From NCBI RefSeq assembly GCF_010015445.1, contig NC_053122.1, positions 34,303,513-34,367,512 of the forward strand: a DNA stretch of 64,000 bases. The letters are read 5' to 3'. Of this stretch, positions 14,110 through 27,880 are shown one piece after another. Within the stretch, counting starts at the first letter, position 1. Each line of letters opens with the position of its first letter. The notes beneath the pieces are model-generated. The model saw only the letters and a program-made list of their open reading frames with translations, did not search any database and was not told where the DNA came from. A program made the position numbers and the translations under genes. This DNA comes from Perca fluviatilis. Taxonomy: Eukaryota > Chordata > Actinopteri > Perciformes > Percidae.

Positions 14110-15599
14110 CTGTGAACAGGAAGAACAGCGCTAAATACACACAGGCACAGTTCACTCCAAGGTATAGGTCTAACTTTGATTATCTCTTTTAAAAAGGTAA
14201 CTGGGCTGAGCTCTCCTCTTGTGTTTTGACTAGAATTATTTCACAGGAAGGAGCTCATGCCTTTGAGAGGGGGAAGATGCTTCAGTAACTAATGATTAAC
14301 TGGGATGTATGTCATGTTTTTTTTTGTGGGGGGATTGATTTGCAAATGAATGAATAAAAAGGTCAAAAAAAAAAAAAAATGAGAGTGATAAACACAATAC
14401 TATCACAACAAAAAAGGTGTAAAACCTGACAGGAGGTTGATACAGGTTCAGACTTTAAATAGAGCACTGATGTGGGAGTTACATCGCTGTGGCTCTGGAG
14501 AGGGCACAGAGAGGGAAGGATCTTGCAAAACAATTTTTGGTTATAAAAGCAGACGGATTTAGTGCTCAGCAGGACATGTGACTAAACGTACAGTATGAAG
14601 CAAAATATCAACCGGTCTTGTTCGAAAGTCCCAAATAGTCTTCTTTCTTGGGAAACATAAACTGAGAGCAGCTAACAGAGATGTGGTTGTTCATTTGAAG
14701 TTCAAGCCCGTGTTAGGAAGCGTTGAAAAAAACAACAACAAGATAATCACCCATTTCAACAGTGGAAACCTTCCTTCCTTTAACAGTATGTTTCCGGCTT
14801 TTTCCTTCAAGAAAAATGGCATCAAAATTGGATTGGTCAAAACAAATAAATAATGAATGGACTCTGATGTATAAATAAAACCATATAACCAATAGCGGAC
14901 CCTACAAAGTGCAGAAAATTGAATCTTTGCACTGCACAAATTTAGATATGAATGATTAATGCTCGGCATGACCCTGTTTCCTATTAGAGAAACAGTCTGC
15001 GGCAGAGATTAGAAGCAGGCTGCCCAAAAGAGAACGAAAAAAGAAGAAATGGGGACCTTCTCAAATCAGGCGTGTCATAGAAACCAAATGTGAGATTCCC
15101 ACTATTTTAAGAGGGGAAGCAAGAGAACCCATTTCCTTCGAAACTGTACAAAGGAGTCTGCTGAGGTTAGGGGAAACTTAGGGGCAAGTTGCAAAGCACA
15201 CATACATACTGTATATTCACACGTTCAACCACTAAATAGTATATTGTGTATATCATTTCTAATTTCACAGAGATAGGAGAGCATATATTAAACTTTTCTC
15301 AAACTTATTTTACTTCTTTACCTGCACAAAATGTTCCTATTTTTCTTTTCTGACCCTAGCCGTAGAGACTTCTTGCATTGAGTCGTCTATCATGTCTGCT
15401 CTTCTTGGCAGATAGGAGTGAGTTTCTGTCCCGGTTTACGAAGACAGAAAATGTTCAATCCATGCAGAGGCTGTGAAGCAGTCACCCCAGAAGCATCTAT
15501 CTGCCTGTCTATCTTCTGCCCTTCAGAGACTCGGGCAGATTATCATAATGGGTTATGAAAACTTCACATGGAACAGTGCTTTTCCTGAAACAAGTCGGG

Positions 15600-15740
15600 G
15601 GTGTGTGATAGCACTGCTGGCCCTTTGTATTAGCCTTGACAAAGCACGCCTAATGCCTTTAAATGTGCTGGTGGGAATAAAGAAGGGCGGCCCTAATGGA
15701 AATTTACTAACTCCAGTCCTGTGATGCTATCGTCTTGCGC
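15600..15740. promoter_or_regulatory. Candidate conserved non-coding block in intron 1
   Basis: A repeat-free, balanced-composition block with AT-rich homeobox-type cores (TATTAGCC, CTAATGCCTTTAAATG, CCCTAATGG). It resembles vertebrate conserved non-coding elements in texture, but conservation itself cannot be read from one sequence. Confidence 0.2.
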
Positions 15741-18019
15741 ATATTGTGGCTCCATGAGAACAGGACTAAAGGTTAAGGATTAGTGCAGCCCATAGTGTTT
15801 CTAATCCCCTTTTCTCTATTAAATTGCTTTTTAATCTGTGCCATTAGGACCCCTCTACGCTTTTGAAGTGAGTGAAATTTAGGTTTGAATGACAGGAAAT
15901 ACTGTGCAAATAGATGCTGATATGGCAATAGTTGTCAAGCTGCGGCTCTTTATTTGGGGATAAAAATAGAACAGGGAGTGCTGAATTTTGCAATTTTTAT
16001 TTCAGTTTAACAAATTGAATTAACTCAATAAAAGGGTCCTTAAAAAGGTGCAGAGTGGATTAAATGTTTAGTTACAGATTCTTTTTTTTTCAATCTGCAA
16101 AAGGTTAATTTTCGCAATTTATTGGAAACAAAGTATTGGCAACATGTATTAGAATCCCTACATATTTCATAATTTTACTGAAACAAAATGACAAAAGTTT
16201 TGATGCTGCTTGGAGTTTCTCAGCATCAGCAGCTACAACTCGATATCAATATAAAAAAATATCACTGAAGACTATGACAGAAGACCAGCAGCAGTGCCAA
16301 ATCATCTTAATGCATGGACTGGCTGAGCAGCATAAGAAATATTGCTCGACTGAACTCAAGTGGTGTACGTAATCAAACTGTATAGGTCATTTTTGTAGGC
16401 TATTCTAATACGTTTTGTTAAATATTTATTAGTCTTTACCAGTGCGTAAATATCCTTTTTCCCTGCGTCAAGCTCTAGATCAGATCTGCCTGCCAGTCTG
16501 CTAAATGTGTCGAATCTCCAGCAAACTTGTATTGAGCAACTATACAAAATATCATTCTTCTTTTATTTTTGAGTGTCACAACATGATGTCATTCATCGTC
16601 AAAAGAGAATTTCCTAGCTTTTGTGTAGGACGTAAATAACTCTGAAGCTCCTTCTCTGAGCTCAGAGTATTTTTAGACCCAGTCAAACTTTCAGAGTGGT
16701 TCTGAGATGCTTGATATGTAAATTTGGGTCCTTGGCTATAATATATCGGAGAAAAACAAAAGGTTGTGCATGTTTGTAGAAAACATTGCTCAAATTGTTT
16801 TGTGACGTTAGAGGATATATGAGTGCATTTTTACGGTTTCTCTACTGAAACACAGTATTGGAGTGTAATGGTTCAGTATGTTGCTCAAGGCTCAAACCAC
16901 CAGCCCTGTGATCAATAGCCTAGTCTGTTCTACCACCACAGTTTATGAGACACCAGTGAGTCAAGGAACATCACTGTTCATATTTGTTCAAGGTGTTGGT
17001 TCATAGAGCAGAGTGAACTCTGAGTAAGTATGACTGTACAATAAATGATTGACAGTCTACTGTAAAAGCCATGAATCCTCCCTGCTCCGTACTGGACAAA
17101 CATACCACCTGGCACGGGTTTGACCTGTCTGTTTACAGCTCTTCAAGAGGAAAAAAAAAACAGAGAAAAAAAAATTAAGCATAACAAAAGAAATGTGGAA
17201 TGAATTGTTTAACATGTATGGGGTCTCACTGATTGTTGCCTTGGAATTTCAAACTGAACACACATGAATAATGTGCTTGATAAATTTAAAAATTTAAATT
17301 TAAAAATGTATTTAAATACGTATGAAGCTAATATGTAAAAGTAATCTGGCTTTGCAAAGCTATGGGTTCCTCCATTCATTTAGTTAGAGTGGACCAATGG
17401 CAATGCATTTAAAAACAGAGACCTTTTCTCAAAGATAATTATTCTGCCCTTACAACATCTCTATATATTGTAAACAGTAACGCTATACACTGAGACGCAA
17501 AACGCACCCTAATATGGTTTCCAATTACATGTCGATCGATCAGAGTAAAAAGGCCATGTAGTGACAGCCAAGAGCCTAAGATGTAAAAGGAGAACGTCCC
17601 AGGAAGTGTTGTTCCAATAACGTAAATGAACAGGATTGATGAGCAGGGCTGCTGTTACATCCTCAGCTTTAGTTACCAGTTTCTGGTGATCATCAGTCAC
17701 TGATCCAGGTCAGGACTGACCCAAATATGGGCAACTGTCCCATCAGTCAGTCTGTATGAACACTGACTGTCTGCATTTTTAAACATCGGGGAAAGATTTT
17801 GAGCTTAAAAGAGGGACAAATATAAATTTTATATATATATATATATATTGAGGAAGTTAGACAAAACACCAAGATATATGCCTGACTTTTTCCTCTGTTT
17901 AACTAAAGAGTCCTTCACAGACTTTGCAGCAGGAGTCCTAGCATCACACTCCAAAACCTCAAAGCAGCCTCAATCAATTCCATACTCTCGCCCACTTAGC
18001 CAGATTTCCTAAACAGTGC

Positions 18020-18215
18020 AGTGAAAGGGCACGGCGGGCCAGCATTGCCCTTGTCGTCCCATGATGCCTCAGCAGAGGAGACGCAGGGAGGCTGCTTGTC
18101 CAGCCGACCGACGGCTCAATTTCATTTTGAATGGCACGCAGCATCCCGGCTCTATGAAATGGAGCCTCATAATCAAATTGAAAAGCCTCAGTGCAGAACA
18201 GTTTAAATGAAGGCA
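18020..18215. promoter_or_regulatory. Candidate conserved non-coding block in intron 1
   Basis: A repeat-free block with TCAATTTCATTTTGAATGG, ATAATCAAATTGAAAAG and ACAGTTTAAATGAAGGC motifs. It is bounded on the right by CT-rich simple sequence (18220-18262). Open frames across it have no recognisable protein features. The enhancer idea rests on sequence texture only. Confidence 0.25.
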
Positions 18216-19447
18216 ACTCTCTGCCTCGCTCCTCTCCCTCTCTGTGTGTCTCTCTCTCTCTCCAGCCGGCTCAAATCTAATAGAAAATCCTCATTCTTTA
18301 GTGTTGTGTGGGGCTTCTGTGCTGCAGTGTTAAAGCCTTATCTACCCTAAAAATGGAACTGTGCATTCTAAAATCAAGTGTGTTCAATTCTGCGTGTTTG
18401 TTTGGGAATTTGAGAATGTGGGTGCCGGTCTGGTTAATTATATGTCTTGTAGGTGGGTGGGTGGATGTGTGCATATGTGTGCTAGTTGAACAAGCTGAGC
18501 CTAAGCCAGGCACCGGATTAGGTCGGATATTGACGCGGACAGCGTGCATCGACGAAACAAGCGCGAGGAGGAATTGTTTCAGAAGATCCACGTGTACGTG
18601 AGTGTGTAAAATTTGCGAACGGATGCTGACAAGGCTGACGTGAAAAGAGGAACACGAACGAGAACAAGGAAGAGGGAAGAGCGGCACAAAAAGGCAGAAA
18701 TTGAGGAAACAGGAAAAACTGAGAGGGTGAAGGAGAAAGAGATAAATGAAATCGAGGGAAGACAGCTCCCTGTGGGTGTCTTTGCCAGCCCCTGGAGTGA
18801 TTGAGAGCTGCAGGCTACACTCTCCAGTTTGTCCCTGCACACTAGACGCTGGCACATTTCTCTGACAGGCCAGCAGGCATCAGGGCTCCTCCGTCCATCC
18901 CGGACCAGCATGTGGATCATTACTCAGCGCCGGTGAAGACGGGAGGACAACCAGCGGCTGCAGCCCCACATTCATAAAAGGAAAATCCTCCATCGAGGCT
19001 CTCTGTGTGTGCTGCAGTGATGGAAATAAACAATATATATTTAATGCAATCTTGTTAGAGTATCTAATGCTCAAAAATTAATAGCACAGGCGTACATATC
19101 ATGTTTCACTATGAATTAAACTGTGTCATCTTTATCAGTGTCCAAGTAGAAATGCTATTTCGTTGCAGTAGTAGAAAGGGTGAGCCTCTGTCTGCCGAGT
19201 CTTATCGCCCTATACTTCACGTCCTTATATCTCTGTAGGGATGTCTGCGGTTAAATAATGGCTGCTTTTGCCCTTCTGCGGGATAAGTCAAAGCTGTTGT
19301 AAGTGTTTCACGAAGACACCACAGTCCCAGAGACCGAAGAGGCAGCTGACGTTCAAAGAGTTTTTCACAGAATGTTCTCGCGCCAACTTCACATCTGGAA
19401 CGATCGGCAAGAGTGCGACAGTTTGATCTGCACTGAAGTGAGCAGCT

Positions 19448-19450
<3 letters not shown>

Positions 19451-19518
<68 letters not shown>
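19451..19518. repeat. (GT)34 microsatellite
   Basis: A perfect 68-bp dinucleotide tract in intron 1. Confidence 0.98.
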
Positions 19519-19519
<1 letters not shown>

Positions 19520-19521
<2 letters not shown>

Positions 19522-22500
19522 ACAAGACTGGAAAAGCTGGACTGAAGCACATGAAAAGCCAAGTGAGTTTTTCACCTCATACATTTATTCAAACATTTCC
19601 AGTTCCCACATCTACTCATGTCTAATTGTGCATATTGTACATGTTCAGTGTGTAACATTCGATAATGCTACAACAGACCAAAGCGATCACACGACTTGAT
19701 TAAGGAAGGCACACTTCTCATACAGTTGGCACGTCACTGGGATAGGAGAGAAAAAAAAAAACGCTCTGGGTGGTTTGCATTTCTTTAAACCAATCACAAT
19801 CGTCTATGCTCCGGACGCAGCGATGGTGGCTCTGCAGAATAGTCTCGGGAAGGAACTTGTTTTGGTGGAACATTTGCACCCCGCTAAAGAAAACGCCACA
19901 TACAATATTAAATGACATTAACTGTTCAAACAATACAGTAAGGTGAGCTATTTAAATTAACTGGATACATGGTTAAACCTCATTTGGTCTCACCAGTGTA
20001 TCACCGCGTGTACTTCGTCCACAGCAATCCCACCAACCGATCCCAAAACGTATATAATATACATATTCTCTGTAAATCTGTACAATCATTCCCCCGAAAG
20101 AACCAAGCAGGCCTGCGCAGGACAAACCCGACGATTAGTGGCAAGCGGTCCGGGTCTGCAGTGTAGCGTCCATTATTATCATCAAGGGCCTTAATGGAAT
20201 CCCCAGAGGAAAGACCCAGCACAGCAACTCAGCCAGAGAATAAAAGGCAACAATAAAATCTACACACAATACAATTTAAAAAAAAAACACCAAGTTCAGC
20301 ACTGCAGTCCCCTGAGGGAGGCTATAACCTTTACTGAGGCAAATAAGAAAAAAAAGAAAAAAAAAGAAGGCACAATCGCATTAAGTCACAAAAAACAAGA
20401 TGAGATTATATTACCGTTAGTTCAGTGGTGGCATCCTTTAAATATCATATTCACTCCAACTATGAGTCATCGGATCTGGCCCTAATTCTTTTTTTGTGTA
20501 TTTCACTACTATGTGCACATTTGATTAAACATCTACAGAGGATTCTAAAAACATCTTTCAAAACAAGTAATGCATGATAAATTCTGGGTTTTAGCTACAT
20601 ACAACAGCTACTATAGATAGGTTATTTAGTATCTAAGTATGGGGGGCGGAATCATGTATAATTCTGTGTTAAAATCACTGTGTGCAGATTTTACTGTGCA
20701 CACAACAGGCAGTTATCAATGATGGTAGCTTGATAACGGAGATCATTTTTGGCCTCTAGCAGAGCTAGGCCTCCCTCACTATCCCTCTTTCTTCTTACTC
20801 GCATGCTCTCCTCTCAGAGATTAACAACAAAAAAGGAGGCAAAAACCAGACAAAACCTCCATGGAGAAAAGGGACGTGCCTGTGGGAATGTGTTATTGTT
20901 AGGACTAATAACTCGCTGTGTTCAACAGAGACACAATGCTATTATAATTAGGACCCAACAAGATTACTCCATGTGAACCTGTGTGAGTTTGTGTCTCATA
21001 AACTAGGTCCTGGGGAGATTGGGGTTAGAACTGATTGGGGGGTGGGGGGGGGGTTACCGCCCCTGTGGGACACCCACTGCCTCATTAGGAACAATTTTTT
21101 AATTTCCAGCAAATTAAAGAAGGCAGGTTGTCAGAAAGTTGATTTGAAGATCGGGGCGATAATGGATGAACTGATAGTGGTAACCAACATTACAAAAATA
21201 CACATGACAGGTTCCTGTACAGATGGAATTGAACCATTTGACAAGTACTAGACTAAACGGTAGGAGGATGCCCTGTTTATGACTCATAGCAGTGGTTTTC
21301 AAACTGTGGGGGCGAGTTAAGGGGGCTTTGAGGGCTCCTCCTTCTCGGACTTATAACTCGGCCAAATGTGAAGATACAGACATAATACAAAGAGTTTAAG
21401 ATTCAGTGTGACTTACCATTCTCAAAGATCTCTTTATTTCCAATGTCCATTGGGAGTACACGTTTATAATTCCACTTAGAAAAGTGGAGCCTTTTACCCT
21501 GAAAACTTAAGAATCATCACGTTTTTTAGGTTTTGTCTTTAGTATCAACGTAATCCAGTGATACATTGCAAACATGAATTGCTAATATCTTATTCTGAAA
21601 CTTTAAATCGTGCCAATTTGCCAAAATGTAAACAATTATAAGATAAAAAAACAAACAAAAAAAAAACAGCAACATTACACCTCCTGTTTACAACCCCCAT
21701 GGGGGATCAGGGTCTCCGAACATTATTGTTGGATTGTTGTTGCGCTATCTAACGAGACAACAGACTTCTTAAAATGTGATTATTAAATGAGAAAAGAGAA
21801 GGCATCCACAGCCCTTACTACTGCAGAATTTTCCGGAAACTAGTAAATGTCACTTAAGCAAAGATGGTTTCCCAGAGAAAGACTTATCACTTGGAAAAAA
21901 GCCAGTAGGACCACTCAAAGCCCAGTATGTTTGTTTGCACCGACAAGTGGTAAAAAACCGCTCATAAATGACACGACAGCCGAAGAGTCCGAGTAGAACG
22001 TTTGCCGTAAGAAAGCATCTTAGACATAACTCAGGTGTGGGAGCGTGAGCAGAGTGTAGATGTTAAGAAAAAAAGGCAGTAATAAGGAAAAAATACCACT
22101 CAATTAAAATGGACTTTTGGAATGGACCAGTTTTTCCTAATAGAGGTCGTTATATGAAATATTTGTATTCTGATCAGGTTGCTATCATAACTATTATAAC
22201 TTTAATAATAGCATACTAATAAAAATAAAAGCATTTGAAGTTTTAGTTAATTTCGTTAATTTCTACAACTGTGAAAAGTTACTTTCAGATTCCTGAAATC
22301 TTTGCTCTGCTCCCGTTATTTAGCTCCATTTGGTTTATTGTATTACATAATGTATTTCTATGATGTAACAAAAAATGAGAAAATGACAATTTTGAATATC
22401 TGAAGAACAAAAGGCTGGTTGTGAGGACTTTCTTTTGGTACACAGGACTTACTTGAAATATTAAACTGCACTTTACATGCCATTGGAATAATAATAAAAA

Positions 22501-23477
22501 AAACAGAGCCTATTCCAGGTTAGATGGGTGAAGGCACAATATAATGTCTCACATCACATATTCTCAGTGTTGATGTTGATGTGTAAAGGCCTCCTTAAAA
22601 CCTGCTTCTTGAGGTTTGACATTGTACATGGGTCCAGAAGAGCATTTCAGCTCTCTTAAGTATCTTCTTTATTTTATCTAATCAACAGTATTGCCCAATA
22701 TTGCTCCCATTATGGCTGATTGCTTGATTGATGCCAGATTTGTGCCGATAACACCCCCATGAAGAGGCAGACCCAGTCTTTGACATGCGCATTTCAGCTT
22801 CCTCTTGGATTTTACATATCTGTCTCACAGAGATTTTGATAGCAGGCATTTTCATCTCTCCCAAGCGATTCCGCGTCAGGAGTTTTTGTATTCCTTTAAA
22901 AGACAAATTACATAAATGTGGGTAATGGCAGATCTCCTCGCACAACCTATCTTCAAAACAAGTGTGGGCATGTGGATGCAGAGTAGTGTATGGATAAGAA
23001 ATTACATATAACTGTGTGCGAGTATGATAACATATTAGAGAGAGAATCACTGCGGTGATTTGGGATGACGATGATGGTGTATGTAAAAGAAACAGTAGTA
23101 TATGAGAAAGAGTGTAATGAGATGTGCTTGAGGACAGAAACCGATGAATGATGAATGTGTGAGACAAATAGTAGTATGAGAGGGTGTGACTGTAGCCACA
23201 TTAATGTCCCGTTGATACGCTACACTGTCATTCACATGTACAGTTAGTACATGAGTGTAAGTATAGTTGTGCGTTACCGAAATTATTGTATATGCAGTCA
23301 GTGACTGCACATGTAAGAGGGCATAGTAGTGTGAAGGAGAGTATAGTGTAACATTATGATGTTTTGTGAGAACAAGTATGAATCATGACCTAAATGGCCT
23401 CGCATACAAATACTTCTTACCACTTATCAAAATGACCAATAATACACATGGTCAGGGGCAGAACACACAGAGACAGA

Positions 23478-23478
<1 letters not shown>
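19520..23478. other. Intron 1 sequence, little recognised
   Basis: Apart from a hAT-terminus-like motif CAGTGGTTTTCAAACTGTGG at 21291-21310, whose partner end was not found, and short A-rich runs, I see no feature. No exon-like open frame with family similarity is present. Confidence 0.6.
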
Positions 23479-23525
<47 letters not shown>

Positions 23526-23558
23526 GACAGACAGACACACACACACACACACACACAC
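23479..23558. repeat. Compound (CA)n-(CAGA)n-(CA)n microsatellite
   Basis: CA repeats, then four CAGA-type units at about 23520-23536, then CA repeats again. Confidence 0.96.
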
Positions 23559-23559
23559 C

Positions 23560-25880
23560 TCAGTCTATGTGGGCCCAGAGGACTAAACCATCTTCATTAG
23601 GTGACTGTTCCCCTGGCGGCTATTTGACATCCCACCAGGACCACGGTGACCATATATTCCTCACAGAGATTATCACCCTTAAGTGCCCCATAAACCACTC
23701 TACCATTCCACAATGTTGACCTCTCATCAAACTACATTCACTCTTGTGAGATCCAGCAACAGTATCCATGTATAAATGCCACTGCCTGACAAATTCTATT
23801 TTCATTGCGAGGTGATTGTAAGTCATTTAAAAACGAGCCCTCGGTAAATTCGGGCCGAGGCAGTTTCTGTCGCTCCCCGAGGCAAAAACATCAATAGAGG
23901 AGAGCGAAGCCAGGACAACCTATAGCACAGGACCGATCGATAGCGCAACAAACTCAGTAAAGATTGACTGGAGAGTTGCCTGGAAACGTCCTGCTTGAGA
24001 TTTATGACGTGGGGAGGACGCGAGCCAACCGGAGACGCTAGAGGACACGAGAGGGAGAGGAAGAGAGAGTGATGGGGAATCAGAGGAATTCTCGTTGTTT
24101 TAGCATTTCAGGGTCAAACCGAATCCTCACCAATATCTCACAGAGAATATAGACATTTTAAATACCATTGAATAACTAAATAAATAGGGGGTTTCCCTGC
24201 AACTGTGCGCACTTTCCCGTGAGAATAAACACCATTAAAAAGAAAGTTCAATCTCAAACTGTGTTAATCTGAAAACCATTCCATTGTATTCCCCATATTC
24301 TAGTTATCTTCCATTTTCATTTCCACGAGGAGACAAAACAGGGAAGAAAAAAAAAAAGATATCTACTGAAGCAGACAGTATATGTGTGACATTCCAATGG
24401 GAAAATTACTAATACAGTGACGAGATGAAATGACAAGATATCGGGTTTCATTGCTTCTCCACACTTGCAGAGAGCCCTTACCATATGTCACCCAGCTCTA
24501 GCATGCTCTGACTGCTGCAGCCGCCGTAGACTCCAGCTAATTAAATATCCTTATCTGGCTCTGAACCCCCCCTTTTTTCTGAGACAAAGGCCAGTTGGAA
24601 AAGCAGCACATTGTATTCAACCACATATGCAAATGTAACACACACACAGATATATTTAGTGTACTTTACTGCACCACATGTAATCTTGTTTTCAGGTAGG
24701 TGAACCATAACCAGACCCCACACTGTACTGTACTGTACTACAGTCAAAAGTAGCTGTCTTTAATGCTTCTCTATTATGTCTCGCATGACAAAAGTTCTGG
24801 AAAAATGTGCTAACGCCCTCCAGCTGTGATTTTTTTTTTTTTTTTTTTTTGGGGTTATGGAATTAAGTGCAGCAGTTTCCTGATGCCCCCTGGGCCCTTT
24901 AGTGTAAATTGATTCTATTTTTAAAAAAAAAAGAAGAAGAAAGAAAAAAAAGGCTTTTTTTCTCCGTCTGACAGAGAAGAAGAGGTGGCTGGGGAGCGGA
25001 AAAGGAAAATGGACTCTCAAAGAAAGAGAAGGGAAGAGATGGAAGGCAGAGCTTTGTTCGTGAAAGGGTTAAAGAGAAAATGGCAGTAACAGAAGGGGGA
25101 AACACGCAGACCACTGGCCCATTAAGGGGTTAACAGTTGGAGGGAGGCCGACAATGGAGGCTGGAGCGGCTGTATAGGAACTACGGGGAGCCGAACACCA
25201 TAGAAACTGCTAACATAAACCGGAGATAAAACAGGGAGAGTGAGGGAGCGAGGTGCAACATTTCTCTCATGTCAGCATGTCAGCATGGTGTGACCACTCA
25301 AACCAAGATAAACAAAAATAGCATTCATATATTGTTCTAAAAATCATTGCTTTTATTATGGACGGCAAACACATGTTCACACCCATTAACGCACACGGTG
25401 TGATACTTCCACCCTCTTTGTAAACATGACTGCGGATGCATAATTAAGCACGGAGCACCGATGCTGTGACTCAAACAGGAGAAAGGCTACAGTGCCGCGA
25501 TACGGTGGAGGAGGTCTGAAAACGAGGCTCTTCCACATGACTAGAAGCTGCAACGGAGTTTATGTGACCTTTACCATCCTGAAGGCAATACTGTGGCATC
25601 CACAGGTTAATTATATACTGAAGCTATCCTCCCACTCATCTATCCTCACTCGCTTTCCCTTACACACAAACACAGGTACAAACCAACATGCAAATGTGCA
25701 CAAACACACAAAACACGTGCAGCAGAACACACACACACACACACACATATAATGATGCCCCATGGAACAGACGTTTTGCTGCAGCTTACATTGCCTGTAG
25801 TCAACCTCAGAAGATCACTGCGAACTACGTTTACACGCACATAATATTTCGGTTTTTGCCCTTAATCTGAAAAAGACAAT
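23560..25880. other. Intron 1 sequence, little recognised
   Basis: Contains a poly-T run (24830-24850), an A/G-rich patch (24920-25070) and a short CA tract (25729-25747). No gene or bounded element was found. Confidence 0.6.
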
Positions 25881-25884
25881 ATAT

Positions 25885-26660
25885 TTGCCTAAGCTGTTTA
25901 CATGGCTTATGAAAATAATTATTCCACTAATTTTGCGGTTTACATGCAGCCGTGCGAAATAGGATTTTTTTTTTCAAAGTTTTCCACCGGTGGTGGACTT
26001 CCCTCCCTATTCCATTTCCACCTTCTTGAAAACATCGGCGTACCAATGTTTGAGCATATTCAAAAACCTGTTGATATCCAAGTCTTTCATTATGTTTAAA
26101 AAAAATAAAAAATAGGTGTGTTTCTCCTTCTTTTCTTTTGGACATGCATCTCTACCCAAACAGAATATGCTGTTTACATGGCCTGTATCAAATTTGGAAT
26201 ATTGTCACATTCGGAAGTATAGCGGAATATTAGTGTGCATTAGGGGTGCAAATCACAAGTTTCATTACGATACGATATTACATTATTATTTGACGATACA
26301 ATATTTACTGATATCACAATGTCCGCCACGATACGATACCATATGCCCATTTAACACAGTTCCATTGATATATATTTACAAAAAGCAACTAAAATATGAT
26401 TTGACAATTTCATTACTTAGCTCTTCCAGACATTAAAAACAAACTACTCCTTTTAATGGAAAAAAATACTTATAAAAAGGGGAATTTCAAAATAAGGGCG
26501 CATCTTAAAGACGACGATATGTATCGATATTTTCACTTTGTATCCATAGTATTGGATCGTTGAGGACAGGTATATCGGATCCAGATCGATGTATCGTTAC
26601 ACCCCTAGTGTGCATGCAAACACACTCTGTTGCTGTATTTTCATGATGACAGTTTTATAT
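25885..26660. repeat. Older interspersed repeat hosting a hAT-like insertion
   Basis: The motif GTTTACATG recurs (25896, 25939, 26172), and CGGAATATTAGTGTGCATG is restored when the insertion at 26241-26607 is removed. This fits an old fish DNA-repeat family that I recognise only by texture. Limits are approximate. Confidence 0.4.
26241..26607. mobile_element. hAT-like MITE, 367 bp, perfect 8-bp TSD
   Basis: The left end TAGGGGTGCAAATCAC and right end GTATCGTTACACCCCTA are inverted. They are flanked by perfect GTGTGCAT repeats (26233-26240 and 26608-26615). The interior is rich in GATACGATA/ATCGATAT motifs and encodes no transposase. The 8-bp TSD and TAGGG-type termini fit the hAT superfamily. 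Confidence 0.85.
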
Positions 26661-26807
26661 TCACCAGCTAGGTGATTTGAGGTAATGAAGGAGGTAGGGG
26701 AAGGGGATGACAAAGCTGAAGGAAAGCAGCTTCATTTAGCTCGTCTCCTGTTTCTGTTTGTAAAGCTTGTGTGCTGGAGAAGAGCCACTAGAGCTGGCGA
26801 CGGCAAA

Positions 26808-27066
26808 GCACACGCGCACAGTAATCTGTATACAGGCTATAACACACTTAAAGTACACGCACAGTAATCTGTATACAGGCTATAACACACTTAAAGTACA
26901 CGCACAGTAATCTGTATACAGGCTATAACACACTTAAAGTACACGCACAGTAATCTGTATACAGGCTATAACACACTTAAAGTACACGCACAGTAATCTG
27001 TATACAGGCTATAACACACTTAAAGTACACGCACAGTAATCTGTATACAGGCTATAACACACTTAA
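26808..27066 (+). repeat. 43-bp tandem repeat array, left part (6 units)
   Basis: Unit starts, marked by GTAATCTGTATACAGG, fall at 26821, 26864, 26907, 26950, 26993 and 27036, an exact 43-bp period with near-identical copies. The array is cut at TTAA (27063-27066) by the fold-back element and resumes at 27881. Confidence 0.97.
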
Positions 27067-27880
27067 AGTGATGGTTCGGAGTAATTTCACCCTAGGGTCC
27101 TTTGCACCATGACCTCGAGCCAAACACCCCCCCCAGAAGCTTTTTTCACCTGGGTCTAACACTGGGAGAGTTAGCGTAGAGTAGCGTTATCAGCTGAATA
27201 TCATAAAACGATGGATTGGAATGTTTGTAAGTACACCAGAAGTTTATGTAAATAACACTTGCCTGCTCTCTTCTGCTCTCTGCTGTTGTTGTTGCTGCTG
27301 TGAGACGAGTGCTTAGGGACATCTACAAATTACAACACCGAAAAGAGATGCAACAAAAATATTTATTAATTTAACTTTTTTTTTAAAGTGCTGTAGTATA
27401 ACTAGCAGGAGACAAGTAATAATTTAAGTAAGTTTGGAGACATTACCTTATTTAATCATTAAATTAATACATATTTTTGTTGTATCTCTTCTCGGTGTAG
27501 TAATTTATAGACGGCCCTAAGCACTCGTCTAACTGTAGGTAGCAGCAGCAGCAGCAACAGCAACAGAGAGCAGAAGAGAGCAGGCAAGTGTTCATAAACT
27601 TCTGGTGTATTTACAAACTTTCCAATCCATCGTTTTAGGGGTACATAACCTATTTGTACTAGTGTAGACCTTTGGTATCATTTCGGGCATTATTAGTGGG
27701 GTCATTTACCAGATACAAACGTGGGTCCATTAGCCCCTGCGCTAAGCTATTCAGCTGATAACACTACTCTACGCTAACTCTCCCAATGTTCGACCCAGGT
27801 GAAAAAAGCTTCTGGGGGAGTGTTTGGCTCGAGGTCATGGTGCAAAGGACCCTAGGGTGAAATTACTCCGAACCATCACT
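27067..27880. mobile_element. TTAA-flanked fold-back DNA element inside the tandem array
   Basis: The termini AGTGATGGTTCGGAG and CTCCGAACCATCACT are perfect inverses. They are flanked by TTAA on both sides (27063-27066 and 27881-27884). Inverted similarity extends over most of the 814 bp, but the right arm has about 120 bp (roughly 27635-27755) missing from the left arm. Excision with one TTAA restores the 43-bp unit exactly. TTAA targeting suggests a piggyBac- or Kolobok-type non-autonomous element; no transposase is encoded. Confidence 0.9.

Larger units (their letters stand above)
14170..19450. other. Intron 1 proximal part without recognised genes
   Basis: Mostly AT-rich intronic DNA. 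Simple-sequence patches include poly-T/A runs, (TA)n at about 17829-17849 and a GA-rich stretch at 18630-18760. Apart from the candidate blocks at 15600 and 18020, I see nothing to name. Confidence 0.7.

Noticed and set aside
18298..18920. Open frames of 113 and 185 codons on the minus strand in intron 1
   Set aside because: They cover CT/GA-rich simple sequence and have no recognisable protein motifs.
22682..23310. Overlapping minus-strand open frames in intron 1
   Set aside because: Low-complexity Ser/Thr/His-rich translations in three frames with no family features.
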